A DNA stretch of 64,000 bases, taken from JANQOH01 sp965200095. Its GTDB lineage: Bacteria > Pseudomonadota > Alphaproteobacteria > UBA7887. Below the pieces are notes generated by a model, which saw nothing but the letters and a program-made list of their open reading frames with translations, was not told where the DNA came from and searched no databases. Shown here in pieces: positions 42,282-51,390 of the stretch (the stretch's first letter is position 1; each line of letters starts with the position of its first letter). The stretch lies in the NCBI GenBank assembly GCA_965200095.1, contig OZ241350.1, forward strand, positions 2,480,001-2,544,000, in the 5' to 3' direction. Made by a program: the position numbers and the translations under genes.

Positions 42282-43663
42282 TCGTAGACCTCGCGGTAGC
42301 GGCGCACCGTCCGCAGCGCCGCCACGTTCAGCGCCAGGGTGACGAGGAAGAGCGTCAGGCCGAGCGCGAAGGCCGCGAGGGTCTTCGCGCTGTCGAACTC
42401 CTGGTCGCCCACGAGGAGGGTGACGATCTGCACGGTGACGGTGGTCACCGCTTCGAAGGGGTTGGCGGTGAGGTTGGCGGCCAGCCCCGCCGCCATGACG
42501 ACGATCATGGTCTCGCCGATCGCCCGCGACACCGCCAGCAGCAACGCCGCAACGATGCCCGGCAGCGCCGCCGTGAGCACCACGCGGCGCACCGTTTCCG
42601 ACCGCGTTGCGCCCAGCGCGTAGGAACCGTCGCGCAAGCTCTGCGGCACCGCATTGATCACGTCGTCGGAGAGCGACGAAACGAACGGGACGATCATGAT
42701 GCCCATGACCAGCCCGGCGGCGAGGGCGCTTTCGGAGTCCACCGACAGGTCGAGCGCTTCCCCGACGTCGCGCAGCAATGGCGCCACGGCGATGGCGGCG
42801 AAGAACCCGTACACCACCGTGGGCACGCCGGCGAGCACTTCGAGCGCCGGCTTCACCGCGGCGCGAACCCGCGTATCGGCGTATTCGGAAAGATACACCG
42901 CCGACATCAGACCGATGGGCGCCGCCACGACCATGGCGATGGCGGTGATCAACAGGGTGCCGGCGAACAGCGGAACCGCGCCGAAACTCCCCGACGCGCC
43001 GACCTGGTCGGCGCGGATCGCCGTCTGAGCGCTCCATTTCAGGCCGAACAGGAACTCGTCCACCGGCACCCTGGCGAAAAAGCGGATCGATTCGAAGGCG
43101 AGCGACAGGACGATGCCGATCGTCGTCAGGATGGCGATGGTCGAACACAGCAGGAGCAGCGCCCGCAAGACGCGCTCGACCGCCTCGCGGGCGCGCAGCT
43201 GCGGCGCGACGCGGCGACGCGCCCAGCCGAACCCGAGGAGCGCCGCGGCGAGCGCGACCGTGGACAGCGCCGCATTGCCGACGGCCTGGTAGCGAACCAG
43301 CCGCACCGCCGCGGCGATGACCTCGGGGTCGTCGGCCGCGCCGGTCGCCCGCCCCCCCGCGGCGAGGTTGCGCACGTCGCTCATCAGCAGCCCGAAGGCG
43401 TCGTCGGGCAGGGCCCGCTTCTCCCCGGACAGACCGTCGGCGACGAGCGCGTCGACGATCGACGGTTGCGCGGCGGACCAGACCGCCACCACCGCCAGCG
43501 CGGGGAGGCCGCACCACAGCGCCACCCAGGCGCCGTAATATGCGGGCCTCGAATGAAGGTCGCACAGCCGGCCGTCGACGGCGGTCACCGCCTCGCGGCG
43601 GCCCGCCGCATAGCCGACGAGAGCGATCGCCGCGACCGCGCCGGCGACGACGACGGGCTGCAC
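42278..43663 (-). CDS. pstC: Phosphate ABC transporter permease PstC
   Basis: A 461-residue permease, longer than the E. coli protein because of extra N-terminal membrane segments (residues 5-20, 45-65, 130-150), again usual for this group. The core has the permease loop LGATRSETVRRVVLTAALPGI. It follows pstS by 25 bp and is coupled to pstA. Confidence 0.94.
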   Translation of the reverse strand: MQPVVVAGAVAAIALVGYAAGRREAVTAVDGRLCDLHSRPAYYGAWVALWCGLPALAVVAVWSAAQPSIVDALVADGLSGEKRALPDDAFGLLMSDVRNLAAGGRATGAADDPEVIAAAVRLVRYQAVGNAALSTVALAAALLGFGWARRRVAPQLRAREAVERVLRALLLLCSTIAILTTIGIVLSLAFESIRFFARVPVDEFLFGLKWSAQTAIRADQVGASGSFGAVPLFAGTLLITAIAMVVAAPIGLMSAVYLSEYADTRVRAAVKPALEVLAGVPTVVYGFFAAIAVAPLLRDVGEALDLSVDSESALAAGLVMGIMIVPFVSSLSDDVINAVPQSLRDGSYALGATRSETVRRVVLTAALPGIVAALLLAVSRAIGETMIVVMAAGLAANLTANPFEAVTTVTVQIVTLLVGDQEFDSAKTLAAFALGLTLFLVTLALNVAALRTVRRYREVYE

Positions 43664-43688
43664 GGTTTCGGGACTCTCGCGCCCGCCG

Positions 43689-44735
43689 CTACATCGAGAG
43701 CGGCGCGAGCGCGAGCGCCCGTTCGCGGGCGGCGGCGCGGTCGGCGTCGGGCAGCGGGATCAGCCCCTTGTCGGCGAGATAACCCTCCGGCCCCCAGGCC
43801 CGCTCGCTGGTGAGCTCGTCGACGAATTCGAGCATCCCCGGGATCACCCCCGCATGCGCCGTCTTCACATACACGTAGAGCGAGCGCGACACGGGGTAAC
43901 TGCCGTCGGAGATCGACTCGAAATCGGGCTCGACTCCGTCGATGAGGCTGCCCTGCACGCTGTCGGCGCTCTGGTCCAGGAAGCTGAACCCGAAGACCCC
44001 GAAGGCGCGCGGATTGGCGACCAGTTTCTGCACGATCAGCACGTCGTTCTCGCCGGCCTCCACCCACGCGCCGTCCTCGCGAATGGCGTGGCAGATGGCC
44101 TTGTAGCGCTTCTTGTCCTCGCTCTCGATGGCGGCGAGGGCGGGGAAGGTCTTGCAGCCGCCCTCCAGCGCCAGTTCGGCGAAAGCGTCGCGGGTGCCCG
44201 AGGTCGGCGGCGGGCCGAGCACCTCGATGGCGACATCGGGGAGCGCGGGATCGATCTCGCTCCACCGCGTCCAGGGGTTGGGCGCCAGTTCCGCGCCTTC
44301 CTCGTCCACGGGGACGTCCTTGGCGAGGGCGAGGAAGAGCTGGCGCAGCGTCAACTCGACCCGGGGCGCGGCGCGCGAATTGGCGATGGCGATGCCGTCG
44401 TAGCCGATGGCGATCTCGGTCACGTCGGCGACGCCGTTCGAGGCGCAGAGGTCGACTTCCGACGTCTTGATGCGACGCGAGGCGTTGGCCATGTCCGCAT
44501 GGCCGACGCCGAGGCCGCCGCAGAAAAGCTTCAGGCCGCCGCCGGTGCCGGTGCTTTCGACCACCGGCGTCGGGAAATCGTCGGTCTTGCCGAACTGTTC
44601 GGCCGCCGCGGTCGCGAACGGGAACACGGTCGACGATCCGACGATGCGGATGCGGTCGCGCGCCTCGGCGGCCGTCGCCGCCAGCACGGCCGCCGCCGCC
44701 AGCGCGAGGGCCGCGGATTTCAGGGGAAAAGTCAC
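43689..44735 (-). CDS. pstS: Periplasmic phosphate-binding protein PstS
   Basis: A 348-residue protein with a signal peptide (MTFPLKSAALALAAAAVLAA) cleaved near TAAEA. The phosphate pocket is seen in IVGSSTVFPF, STGTGGG and PTSGTRDAF. The GTG start has AAAGGAG 8 bases upstream. Between it and phoR a heptamer CCGTCAC (minus strand, 44813-44807) resembles half a Pho box, but the second half is not convincing. Confidence 0.94.
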   Translation of the reverse strand: MTFPLKSAALALAAAAVLAATAAEARDRIRIVGSSTVFPFATAAAEQFGKTDDFPTPVVESTGTGGGLKLFCGGLGVGHADMANASRRIKTSEVDLCASNGVADVTEIAIGYDGIAIANSRAAPRVELTLRQLFLALAKDVPVDEEGAELAPNPWTRWSEIDPALPDVAIEVLGPPPTSGTRDAFAELALEGGCKTFPALAAIESEDKKRYKAICHAIREDGAWVEAGENDVLIVQKLVANPRAFGVFGFSFLDQSADSVQGSLIDGVEPDFESISDGSYPVSRSLYVYVKTAHAGVIPGMLEFVDELTSERAWGPEGYLADKGLIPLPDADRAAARERALALAPLSM

Positions 44736-44818
44736 CGACGGGTCTCCTTTTGTCGGGATTGACGGGCTTGACGAAACGCCGTCTACGCCCGGCGCGCAAC
44801 TCCATTGTGACGGAAAGG

Positions 44819-46261
44819 TTACGATTTCGTGTCGCCGGATTCCGGGGCGGCGCGGTCGGCGCGGCGCAAGCGGATGGAGAAGCGGCTGCCCTCGCCCGGG
44901 GCGCTTTCGATGTCGAGCGCGCCGCGGCAGCGCCGCACGATGTGCTTGACGATCGCCAGCCCCAGACCGGCGCCGCCGACGCGGTTCGAGCGCGCCCTGT
45001 CCACCCGGTAGAAGCGCTCGGTGAGGCGGGGAATGTGTTCGGCGGCGATCCCCGGTCCCTCGTCGCTCACCGCAATCGCGACCGTGTCGTCGTCGGCTTC
45101 CGTCTCGACGGTGACGGCGGCGCCGGCCGCGCCGTATTTGACCGCGTTGTCGATGAGGTTCTGCACGGCGAGCGAGAGTTCCTCGGCGTCGCCCAGCGCC
45201 GGCGGCAGCGTTTCGGGATGGCGCACGACGACGCGCGCGTCGCGCTCCCGGGCGCGCCAGGCGAGCGCCTCGACCGCTCTTTCGACGACCGGGCGCAACG
45301 CCACTTCGCCGTCCGCCGCCTGCGCTTCGCTCCGTTCGATGCGCGACAGGCTGAGCAGGCGGTCCACCAGCCGGCCGATACGCGCCGCGTGGTCCTGCAT
45401 CATCGCCAGGAACGTCGCGCGTGTCCTTGCATCGTCGCGCGCCGGGCCTTGCAGGGTCTCGATCGCCCCGACGATGGCGGTCAGCGGGGTGCGGATTTCA
45501 TGGCTGGCGTTGGCGACGAACTCGGCCCGCAGGCGCTCGCTGCGCTCATGCTCGGTCACGTCGCGCAGCGTCAGCGCGACGCGCGCCTCCGCCTCTGCCT
45601 CCGCTTCCGCGCCGCCGATGGGCTGGAAATGCCCGACGTAAAACCGCCCTTCCCCGGCTTCGGCGCCCGTTTCGAAACGCGCCGAGACCGCTTCGCCGGC
45701 GACGCGGCCGGCCGCGGCGAGCAAGGCCGGCGCGCGCACCGCCGCGGCGAGGGGGCGGCCCGCGAGACCCGGCCCGAAGGCGGCCTCGGCGCTGCGGTTG
45801 GCGAAGGCGACGGTGTGCGACCCGTCGAGCAGCAGGAGCGGGTCCGGCAGCGCATGCAGGACCGCGTCGCGGGCGGCGACGGCGCGCGCGGCGCGGTCCT
45901 GCCGCGCCCGCCATTCGCGGTCGAGCCGCGCGAAGGCCCGGCGCAGGGGCGCGACGAACCCCGACCCTCCCGGACGGGGCGGCCCCGTCCCTTCCCCGGC
46001 GGCGAGCCGCGCCGCCCGGGCGGCGGCGGCGTCGACCGCCGCCGCCGCCGGCCACAGCCCGGCCGCCGCGCCGACCGCGACGGCGAGCCACACCGCCGCG
46101 GCGGGCGCGGGGTCCACCGCGCCGGCGGCGGCGAGCGCGGCAGCGGCCGCGCCCGCGAGCGCCGCCGCGGGAAGCGCGGCGCGGACGCAGCGCAAGGCGC
46201 GCGCGCGCCCTGCGCGGAGGTCAGCCGCCGGCGGGTTTCGCCCCGGCGCGGACCGCTTCAT
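44819..46261 (-). CDS. phoR: Phosphate regulon sensor kinase PhoR
   Basis: A 480-residue histidine kinase: two N-terminal membrane helices (about 30-70), a PAS-like domain (AVLHALPDPLLLLD), H-box with H254 (NASHEIRTPL), N-box QNLIDNAVKYG, G1 VSDEGPGIAAEH and G2 GGAGLGLAIVKH. The start is ATG 46261, 41 bp inside the maeB 3' end; a TTG nine bases earlier is possible. Phosphorylates PhoB under phosphate limitation. Confidence 0.92.
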   Translation of the reverse strand: MKRSAPGRNPPAADLRAGRARALRCVRAALPAAALAGAAAAALAAAGAVDPAPAAAVWLAVAVGAAAGLWPAAAAVDAAAARAARLAAGEGTGPPRPGGSGFVAPLRRAFARLDREWRARQDRAARAVAARDAVLHALPDPLLLLDGSHTVAFANRSAEAAFGPGLAGRPLAAAVRAPALLAAAGRVAGEAVSARFETGAEAGEGRFYVGHFQPIGGAEAEAEAEARVALTLRDVTEHERSERLRAEFVANASHEIRTPLTAIVGAIETLQGPARDDARTRATFLAMMQDHAARIGRLVDRLLSLSRIERSEAQAADGEVALRPVVERAVEALAWRARERDARVVVRHPETLPPALGDAEELSLAVQNLIDNAVKYGAAGAAVTVETEADDDTVAIAVSDEGPGIAAEHIPRLTERFYRVDRARSNRVGGAGLGLAIVKHIVRRCRGALDIESAPGEGSRFSIRLRRADRAAPESGDTKS

Positions 46262-48515
46262 GCGCCGCAAAGGTGGCGAAGTTCACGATGTCGGAGACCG
46301 TGGCGCCGAGCGGGACGATCTGCACCGGCTTCTCCATCCCGATCAGCAAGGGGCCGACAAGGGCGCCGCCTCCGAGCTCCTGTAACAATTTGGTCGAGAT
46401 ATTGGCGCTGTGCAGCGCCGGCATCACCAGCACGTTGGCGGGGCCGGACAGCCGGCAGAACGGGTAGAGCTCGCGCAGCGTTTCGTTGAGCGCCACGTCG
46501 GCGGCGATCTCTCCGTCGTATTCGAAGTCCAGCCCTCGCGAATCGAGGATTTCGATGGCCTCGCGCACTCTCTGTCCGCGTTCGCGCAGCGGGTTGCCGT
46601 AGGTGGAGAAGGAGAGGAGCGCGACCCGCGGCTCATGGCCCATCTCGCGCGCCTTGACCGCGGTCTGGCAGGCGATGTCCGCGAGGTCGCGCGGCGTCGG
46701 CAGTTCGGTCACCGTCGAATCGGCGATGAAGACGGTGCGCTCGCGCATCATCGCGATCGACAGGCCGAGGCGCATCTCGCCCGGGCGCGGGTCGAGCACG
46801 CAGCCCACGTCTTCGAGAGCGACGTAGTAGCTGCGCGTGACTCCGGTCACCATGCCGTCGCCGTGGCCGTGCGCGACCATGCACGCGGCAAACACGTTGC
46901 GGTCCTGGTTCACCATGCGCTGGCAGTCGCGCCAGAGATACCCCTTGCGCTGGAGGCGTCCGTAGAGGAAGTCGGTATAGCGGGCGTTATGCTCGCTCAG
47001 GCGCGCGTTGTGGACTTCGAGCCCGACGGGTTCGCGCAGGCCGATGGACTCCAGTATCTCATGGATGCGCCGTTCGCGGCCGATCAGCACCGCGACGCCG
47101 AGCCCCGCCGCGTGCCACTGGATCGCGGCGCGGATGACTTTCTCCTCTTCGCCCTCGGCGAACACCATGCGCGTCGGGCGCGCCTGCACTTCGGCCTGGA
47201 CGCGGTGCATATGCGCAGCGGTGGGGTCGAGCCGCGCCTCGAGGCGATGCCGGTAGTCCTCGAAATCGGCGATGGGGCGCCCGGCCACCCCGGTTTCCAT
47301 CGCCGCCCGCGCCACCGCCGGCGGCAGGCGGGCGATGAGCCGCGGGTCGAAGGGCTTGGGCAGGATGTAGTGCGGGCCGTATTGCAGCCGCCGCGTGGCA
47401 TAGGCCGTCGCCACCTCGTCGGGCACGTCCTCGCGCGCCAGCTCCGCCAGCGCGTGCGCCGCGGCGACTTTCATCTCGTCGTTAATCGCTGTCGCGCGCA
47501 CGTCCAGCGCGCCGCGGAAAATATAGGGAAAACCGAGGACGTTGTTGACCTGGTTCGGATAGTCCGACCGCCCGGTGGCGACGATGGCGTCGTCGCGCAC
47601 CGCGGCGACCTCCTCCGGCGCGATCTCGGGGTCCGGATTCGCCATCGCGAAAACGATGGGGCGCGGGGCCATGGATTTGACCATCTCCGCCGACATCGCG
47701 CCCTTGATCGACAGGCCGAAAAACACGTCGGCGCCTTTCACCGCTTCTTCGAGGGTGCGCAGTTCGGTGTCGATCGCATGGGCGGATTTCCACTGGTTCA
47801 TGCCCGCCTCGCGCCCGCGGTAGATAACGCCGCGGGTGTCGCACAGCACCGCGTTGTCGTTGGGCAGGCCCATGCGCTTGAGCAGTTCGAGGCAGGCGAT
47901 CCCCGCCGCCCCGGCGCCGTTGCACACGAGCCGGGCGCTCTCCAGGCGCCGCCCGGTGAGGTGGAGGGCGTTGACGAGGGCCGCCGCGGCGATGATCGCC
48001 GTGCCGTGCTGGTCGTCATGGAAAACCGGCACGTCGAGACATTCCCGCAGGCGCTCCTCGATGACGAAACACTCCGGCGCCTTGATGTCCTCGAGGTTGA
48101 TCCCGCCCCAGGACTTGCCGAGGAAGCGCACGCAATCGATGAATTCGTCGACATCCTCGGTATCGACCTCGAGGTCGATGCCGTCGATGTCGGCGAAGCG
48201 CTTGAACAGCACGGCCTTGCCTTCCATCACCGGCTTCGACGACAGCGCGCCGAGATTGCCGAGGCCCAGCACCGCGGTGCCGTTGGAGATCACCGCCACG
48301 ATGTTGCCGCGCGAGGTGTAGTCGTAGGAGACTTCCGGCGTCTTGCGGATTTCCAGGCAGGGCGCGGCGACGCCGGGCGAATAGGCGAGCGACAGGTCAT
48401 GCGCCGTGGTGAGCGGCTTGGTCGCCTGGATTTCGAGTTTCCCCGGCTTGCCGCGGGCGTGGAAAGCGAGCGCCTCGGCGTCGGTGATCTGTGTCGTCGC
48501 GGTGGTTCGGGGCAT
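46221..48515 (-). CDS. maeB: NADP-dependent malic enzyme MaeB
   Basis: A 764-residue two-domain malic enzyme: the malic domain (AYSPGVAAPC, YTSRGNIVAVISNGTAVLGLGN, FHDDQHGTA, NGAGAAG) converts malate to pyruvate with NADP; residues from about 430 form a phosphotransacetylase-like domain that is regulatory. The full domain set and length are normal. It overlaps phoR, so phoR may be transcribed with it. Divergent from mutS with 104 bp between the starts. Confidence 0.96.
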   Translation of the reverse strand: MPRTTATTQITDAEALAFHARGKPGKLEIQATKPLTTAHDLSLAYSPGVAAPCLEIRKTPEVSYDYTSRGNIVAVISNGTAVLGLGNLGALSSKPVMEGKAVLFKRFADIDGIDLEVDTEDVDEFIDCVRFLGKSWGGINLEDIKAPECFVIEERLRECLDVPVFHDDQHGTAIIAAAALVNALHLTGRRLESARLVCNGAGAAGIACLELLKRMGLPNDNAVLCDTRGVIYRGREAGMNQWKSAHAIDTELRTLEEAVKGADVFFGLSIKGAMSAEMVKSMAPRPIVFAMANPDPEIAPEEVAAVRDDAIVATGRSDYPNQVNNVLGFPYIFRGALDVRATAINDEMKVAAAHALAELAREDVPDEVATAYATRRLQYGPHYILPKPFDPRLIARLPPAVARAAMETGVAGRPIADFEDYRHRLEARLDPTAAHMHRVQAEVQARPTRMVFAEGEEEKVIRAAIQWHAAGLGVAVLIGRERRIHEILESIGLREPVGLEVHNARLSEHNARYTDFLYGRLQRKGYLWRDCQRMVNQDRNVFAACMVAHGHGDGMVTGVTRSYYVALEDVGCVLDPRPGEMRLGLSIAMMRERTVFIADSTVTELPTPRDLADIACQTAVKAREMGHEPRVALLSFSTYGNPLRERGQRVREAIEILDSRGLDFEYDGEIAADVALNETLRELYPFCRLSGPANVLVMPALHSANISTKLLQELGGGALVGPLLIGMEKPVQIVPLGATVSDIVNFATFAAHEAVRAGAKPAGG

Positions 48516-48619
48516 CGCCGGCTCCGCCTCCCGCGGCGTCTGTTCAAGGCCCGTCCGGCACTCTAGAGTCCGCTCCCGGCGTCGTAAAGCGGCGCCGGGG
48601 GCGGGCGGCGAGGTGTGCG

Positions 48620-51319
48620 GTGGGCGAAGGGCAGTCGAACGGGCGCCGCCGCCCGGAAAGGCGCCGCCGCAGCGCGCCCGCGGCGACCCCGATGATCGAG
48701 CAATATCTCGACATCAAGAGCGCCCATCCCGACGCCCTGCTGTTCTACCGCATGGGCGACTTCTACGAGATGTTCTTCGACGACGCGGTGCGCGCCGCCG
48801 CCGCGCTCGACATCGCGCTGACCCGCCGCGGCAAGCACGAAGGCCGCGACATTCCCATGTGCGGCGTGCCGGTGCACAACCGCGACCCCTATCTCGAACG
48901 GCTGATTCGCGCCGGCTTCCGGGTCGCCATCTGCGAACAGACCGAAGACCCGGCCGAGGCGCGCAAGCGCGGCCCCAAAGCGGTGGTCGCGCGCCGGGTC
49001 GTGCGCCTGGTGACGCCGGGGACGCTGGTCGAGGACGGCCTGCTCGAGGCGCGGTCCAACAACCACCTCGCCGCCGTCGCGCGCGCCGGCGGCGCCTGGG
49101 GCGCGGCGTGGCTCGACCTGTCGACCGGCGACTTCACGGTCGCCGCGCCGTCGCCCGACTCGCTCGCCGCGCTGCTCGCCCAGGTCGCGCCGGGCGAACT
49201 CCTCGTCTCCGAAACGCTGGCGAAGGCGCCCGAACTCGCCGAATGGGCGGACGGCGCCACCGCGCTGCCGGCAGTGCGCTTCGACTCCGCCGCCGCCGGA
49301 CGCCGCCTGCGCGAGGCCTGGGGAGTCGCCTCGCTGGACGCGTTCGGGACCTTCTCGCGCGCCGAGATCGCTGCCGCCGGAGCGCTGATCGACTATCTCG
49401 ACATCACCCAGAAGGGCCGGAAGGCGCGGTTGTCGCCGCTGCGCCGCCAGGCCGACGGCGCGACGATGGCCATCGATGCGGCGACGCGCCGCAACCTTGA
49501 ACTGACGCGGGCGCTCGACGGCGGGCGCCGCGGCAGCCTGCTCGACGCCGTGGACCGCACGCGCACCGCCGGCGGCGGACGGCTGCTCGCGGCGCGCCTG
49601 GCGGCGCCGCTTACCGACCCGGCGGCGATCGGCGCGCGGCTCGACATGGTGGGGTTCTTCGTCGCCGACGCCGCGGCGCGCGACGCCGCGCGCGAGACGC
49701 TGGCGGGCTGCCCGGACGCAGGCCGCGCGCTGGGGCGCCTGTGCCTGGGGCGCGGGGGCCCCCGCGACCTCGCCGCGCTGCGCGAGGCGCTGGCGCGCGC
49801 CGAGGCGCTGCGCCGCCGTCTGACCGAAGCCGCGGCAGGCGCGCTGGCGCCGCCGCCCGACGGGATAGCGGCCGCCGCGGCGCGCCTCGGCGCGCACGAC
49901 GTGCTCATCGACCGCCTCACCCGCGCGCTCGCCCGCGACCTGCCGCCGCAGGCGCGCGACGGCGGCTTCATCGCCGAAGGCTACGCCGTCGCGCTCGACG
50001 AACAACGGGCGCTGCGCGACGAGAGCCGCCGCCTGATCGGCGCGCTCCAGTCCGAATACGCGGCGCGCGCCGGCGTCTCCTCGCTGAAGATCAAGCACAA
50101 CAACGTGCTCGGCTATTTCGTCGAGGTCGGCGCCGGCCACGGCGACAAATTGCTCGCCGACGCGGCGCTGTTCATCCACCGTCAGACGATGGCCGGCGCA
50201 GTGCGGTTTTCCACCGTTGCGCTGGCCGAACTCGCGGACAAGATCGCGCGCGCCGCCGACCGCGCGCTGGCTCTGGAACTCGAACTGTTCGACGACCTGG
50301 TCGGCGAGGCCGCGGCGCGCGCCGACGACATCGCGGCGACCGCCGACGCCCTCGCCGCGATCGACGTCGCCGCCGCCGGGGCGGCGCTCGCCGTCGAGCG
50401 CGACTATTGCCGGCCCGAGGTGGACGGCGGGACCGATTTCCGCGTCGCCGGCGGGCGTCACCCCGTCGTCGAGGCCGCCGGCGCGGAGGGCGCCGCCGCG
50501 GGCGATGGGTTCGTCGCCAACGATTGCGCTCTCGCGCCCGGCGCGCGGCTGTGGCTGCTGACCGGTCCGAACATGGCGGGCAAGAGCACCTTTCTGCGAC
50601 AGAACGCGCTGATCGCGGTGCTCGCCCAGGCGGGTTGCTACGTGCCCGCCCACGCCTGTTCGCTCGGCGCGGTGGACCGCCTGTTCAGCCGTGTCGGCGC
50701 GGCGGACGACCTGGCGCGCGGGCGCTCCACCTTCATGGTCGAAATGGTGGAGACGGCGGCGATCCTCAACCGGGCCGGCCCCCGCGCGCTGGTCATCCTC
50801 GACGAGATCGGGCGCGGCACGGCGACCTTCGACGGCCTGTCGATCGCCTGGGCGACCATCGAGCACCTGCACGCGGTCAACCGCTGCCGCGCCCTTTTCG
50901 CGACCCATTACCACGAACTGACGGGCCTGGCGGCGACCCTCGACGGTCTGGCCTGCCGCACCATGCGCGTGCGCGAGTGGAAAGGCGAGGCGGTGTTCCT
51001 CTACGAAGTCGCGCCGGGGACGGCCGACCGCAGTTACGGCATTCACGTCGCGCGGCTTGCGGGCCTGCCCCCCGTCGTTGTTGAACGGGCCGAAACGGTC
51101 CTGAAGACGCTGGAGAGCCAGGAGGGGGGCGCCGCGTCGTCGCGCCTCGCCGACGACCTGCCGCTCTTCTCCGCGGCGCGGCCGAAGGGCGGGGGGACGG
51201 CGCCGCCGGAGGCGACCGACCCGGCGCTCGCCGAACTGCGCGCCACCGACGCCGACTCCCTCGCCCCGCGCGAGGCGCTGGAGCTCGTCTACCGCCTGAA
51301 GACACTCGCCGGGGAGTAG
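48620..51319 (+). CDS. mutS: DNA mismatch repair protein MutS
   Basis: An 899-residue mismatch-recognition ATPase. The mismatch-binding motif YRMGDFYEMF with the stacking Phe is near the start; Walker A GPNMAGKST is at 649-657, with DEIGRGT and THYHELT in the ATPase. The GTG start at 48620 has GCGAGG upstream; ATG 48692 would remove 24 residues before IEQYLDIKSAHPDA. No frameshift. Starts divergently from maeB. Confidence 0.95.
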   Translation: MGEGQSNGRRRPERRRRSAPAATPMIEQYLDIKSAHPDALLFYRMGDFYEMFFDDAVRAAAALDIALTRRGKHEGRDIPMCGVPVHNRDPYLERLIRAGFRVAICEQTEDPAEARKRGPKAVVARRVVRLVTPGTLVEDGLLEARSNNHLAAVARAGGAWGAAWLDLSTGDFTVAAPSPDSLAALLAQVAPGELLVSETLAKAPELAEWADGATALPAVRFDSAAAGRRLREAWGVASLDAFGTFSRAEIAAAGALIDYLDITQKGRKARLSPLRRQADGATMAIDAATRRNLELTRALDGGRRGSLLDAVDRTRTAGGGRLLAARLAAPLTDPAAIGARLDMVGFFVADAAARDAARETLAGCPDAGRALGRLCLGRGGPRDLAALREALARAEALRRRLTEAAAGALAPPPDGIAAAAARLGAHDVLIDRLTRALARDLPPQARDGGFIAEGYAVALDEQRALRDESRRLIGALQSEYAARAGVSSLKIKHNNVLGYFVEVGAGHGDKLLADAALFIHRQTMAGAVRFSTVALAELADKIARAADRALALELELFDDLVGEAAARADDIAATADALAAIDVAAAGAALAVERDYCRPEVDGGTDFRVAGGRHPVVEAAGAEGAAAGDGFVANDCALAPGARLWLLTGPNMAGKSTFLRQNALIAVLAQAGCYVPAHACSLGAVDRLFSRVGAADDLARGRSTFMVEMVETAAILNRAGPRALVILDEIGRGTATFDGLSIAWATIEHLHAVNRCRALFATHYHELTGLAATLDGLACRTMRVREWKGEAVFLYEVAPGTADRSYGIHVARLAGLPPVVVERAETVLKTLESQEGGAASSRLADDLPLFSAARPKGGGTAPPEATDPALAELRATDADSLAPREALELVYRLKTLAGE

Positions 51320-51390
51320 GCGGCGACGCCGCGCCCGCCTCCGGTATATGATTGCGGCGTTGTGGCGCGGGGGTTCGCGAGGCGGGTTTC

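Noticed and set aside
44807..44818. Pho box before pstS
   Set aside because: Only one half-site (CCGTCAC) is credible; the second repeat does not match.
46410..48566. 718-codon plus-strand frame opposite maeB
   Set aside because: Antisense shadow of a well-defined malic enzyme.
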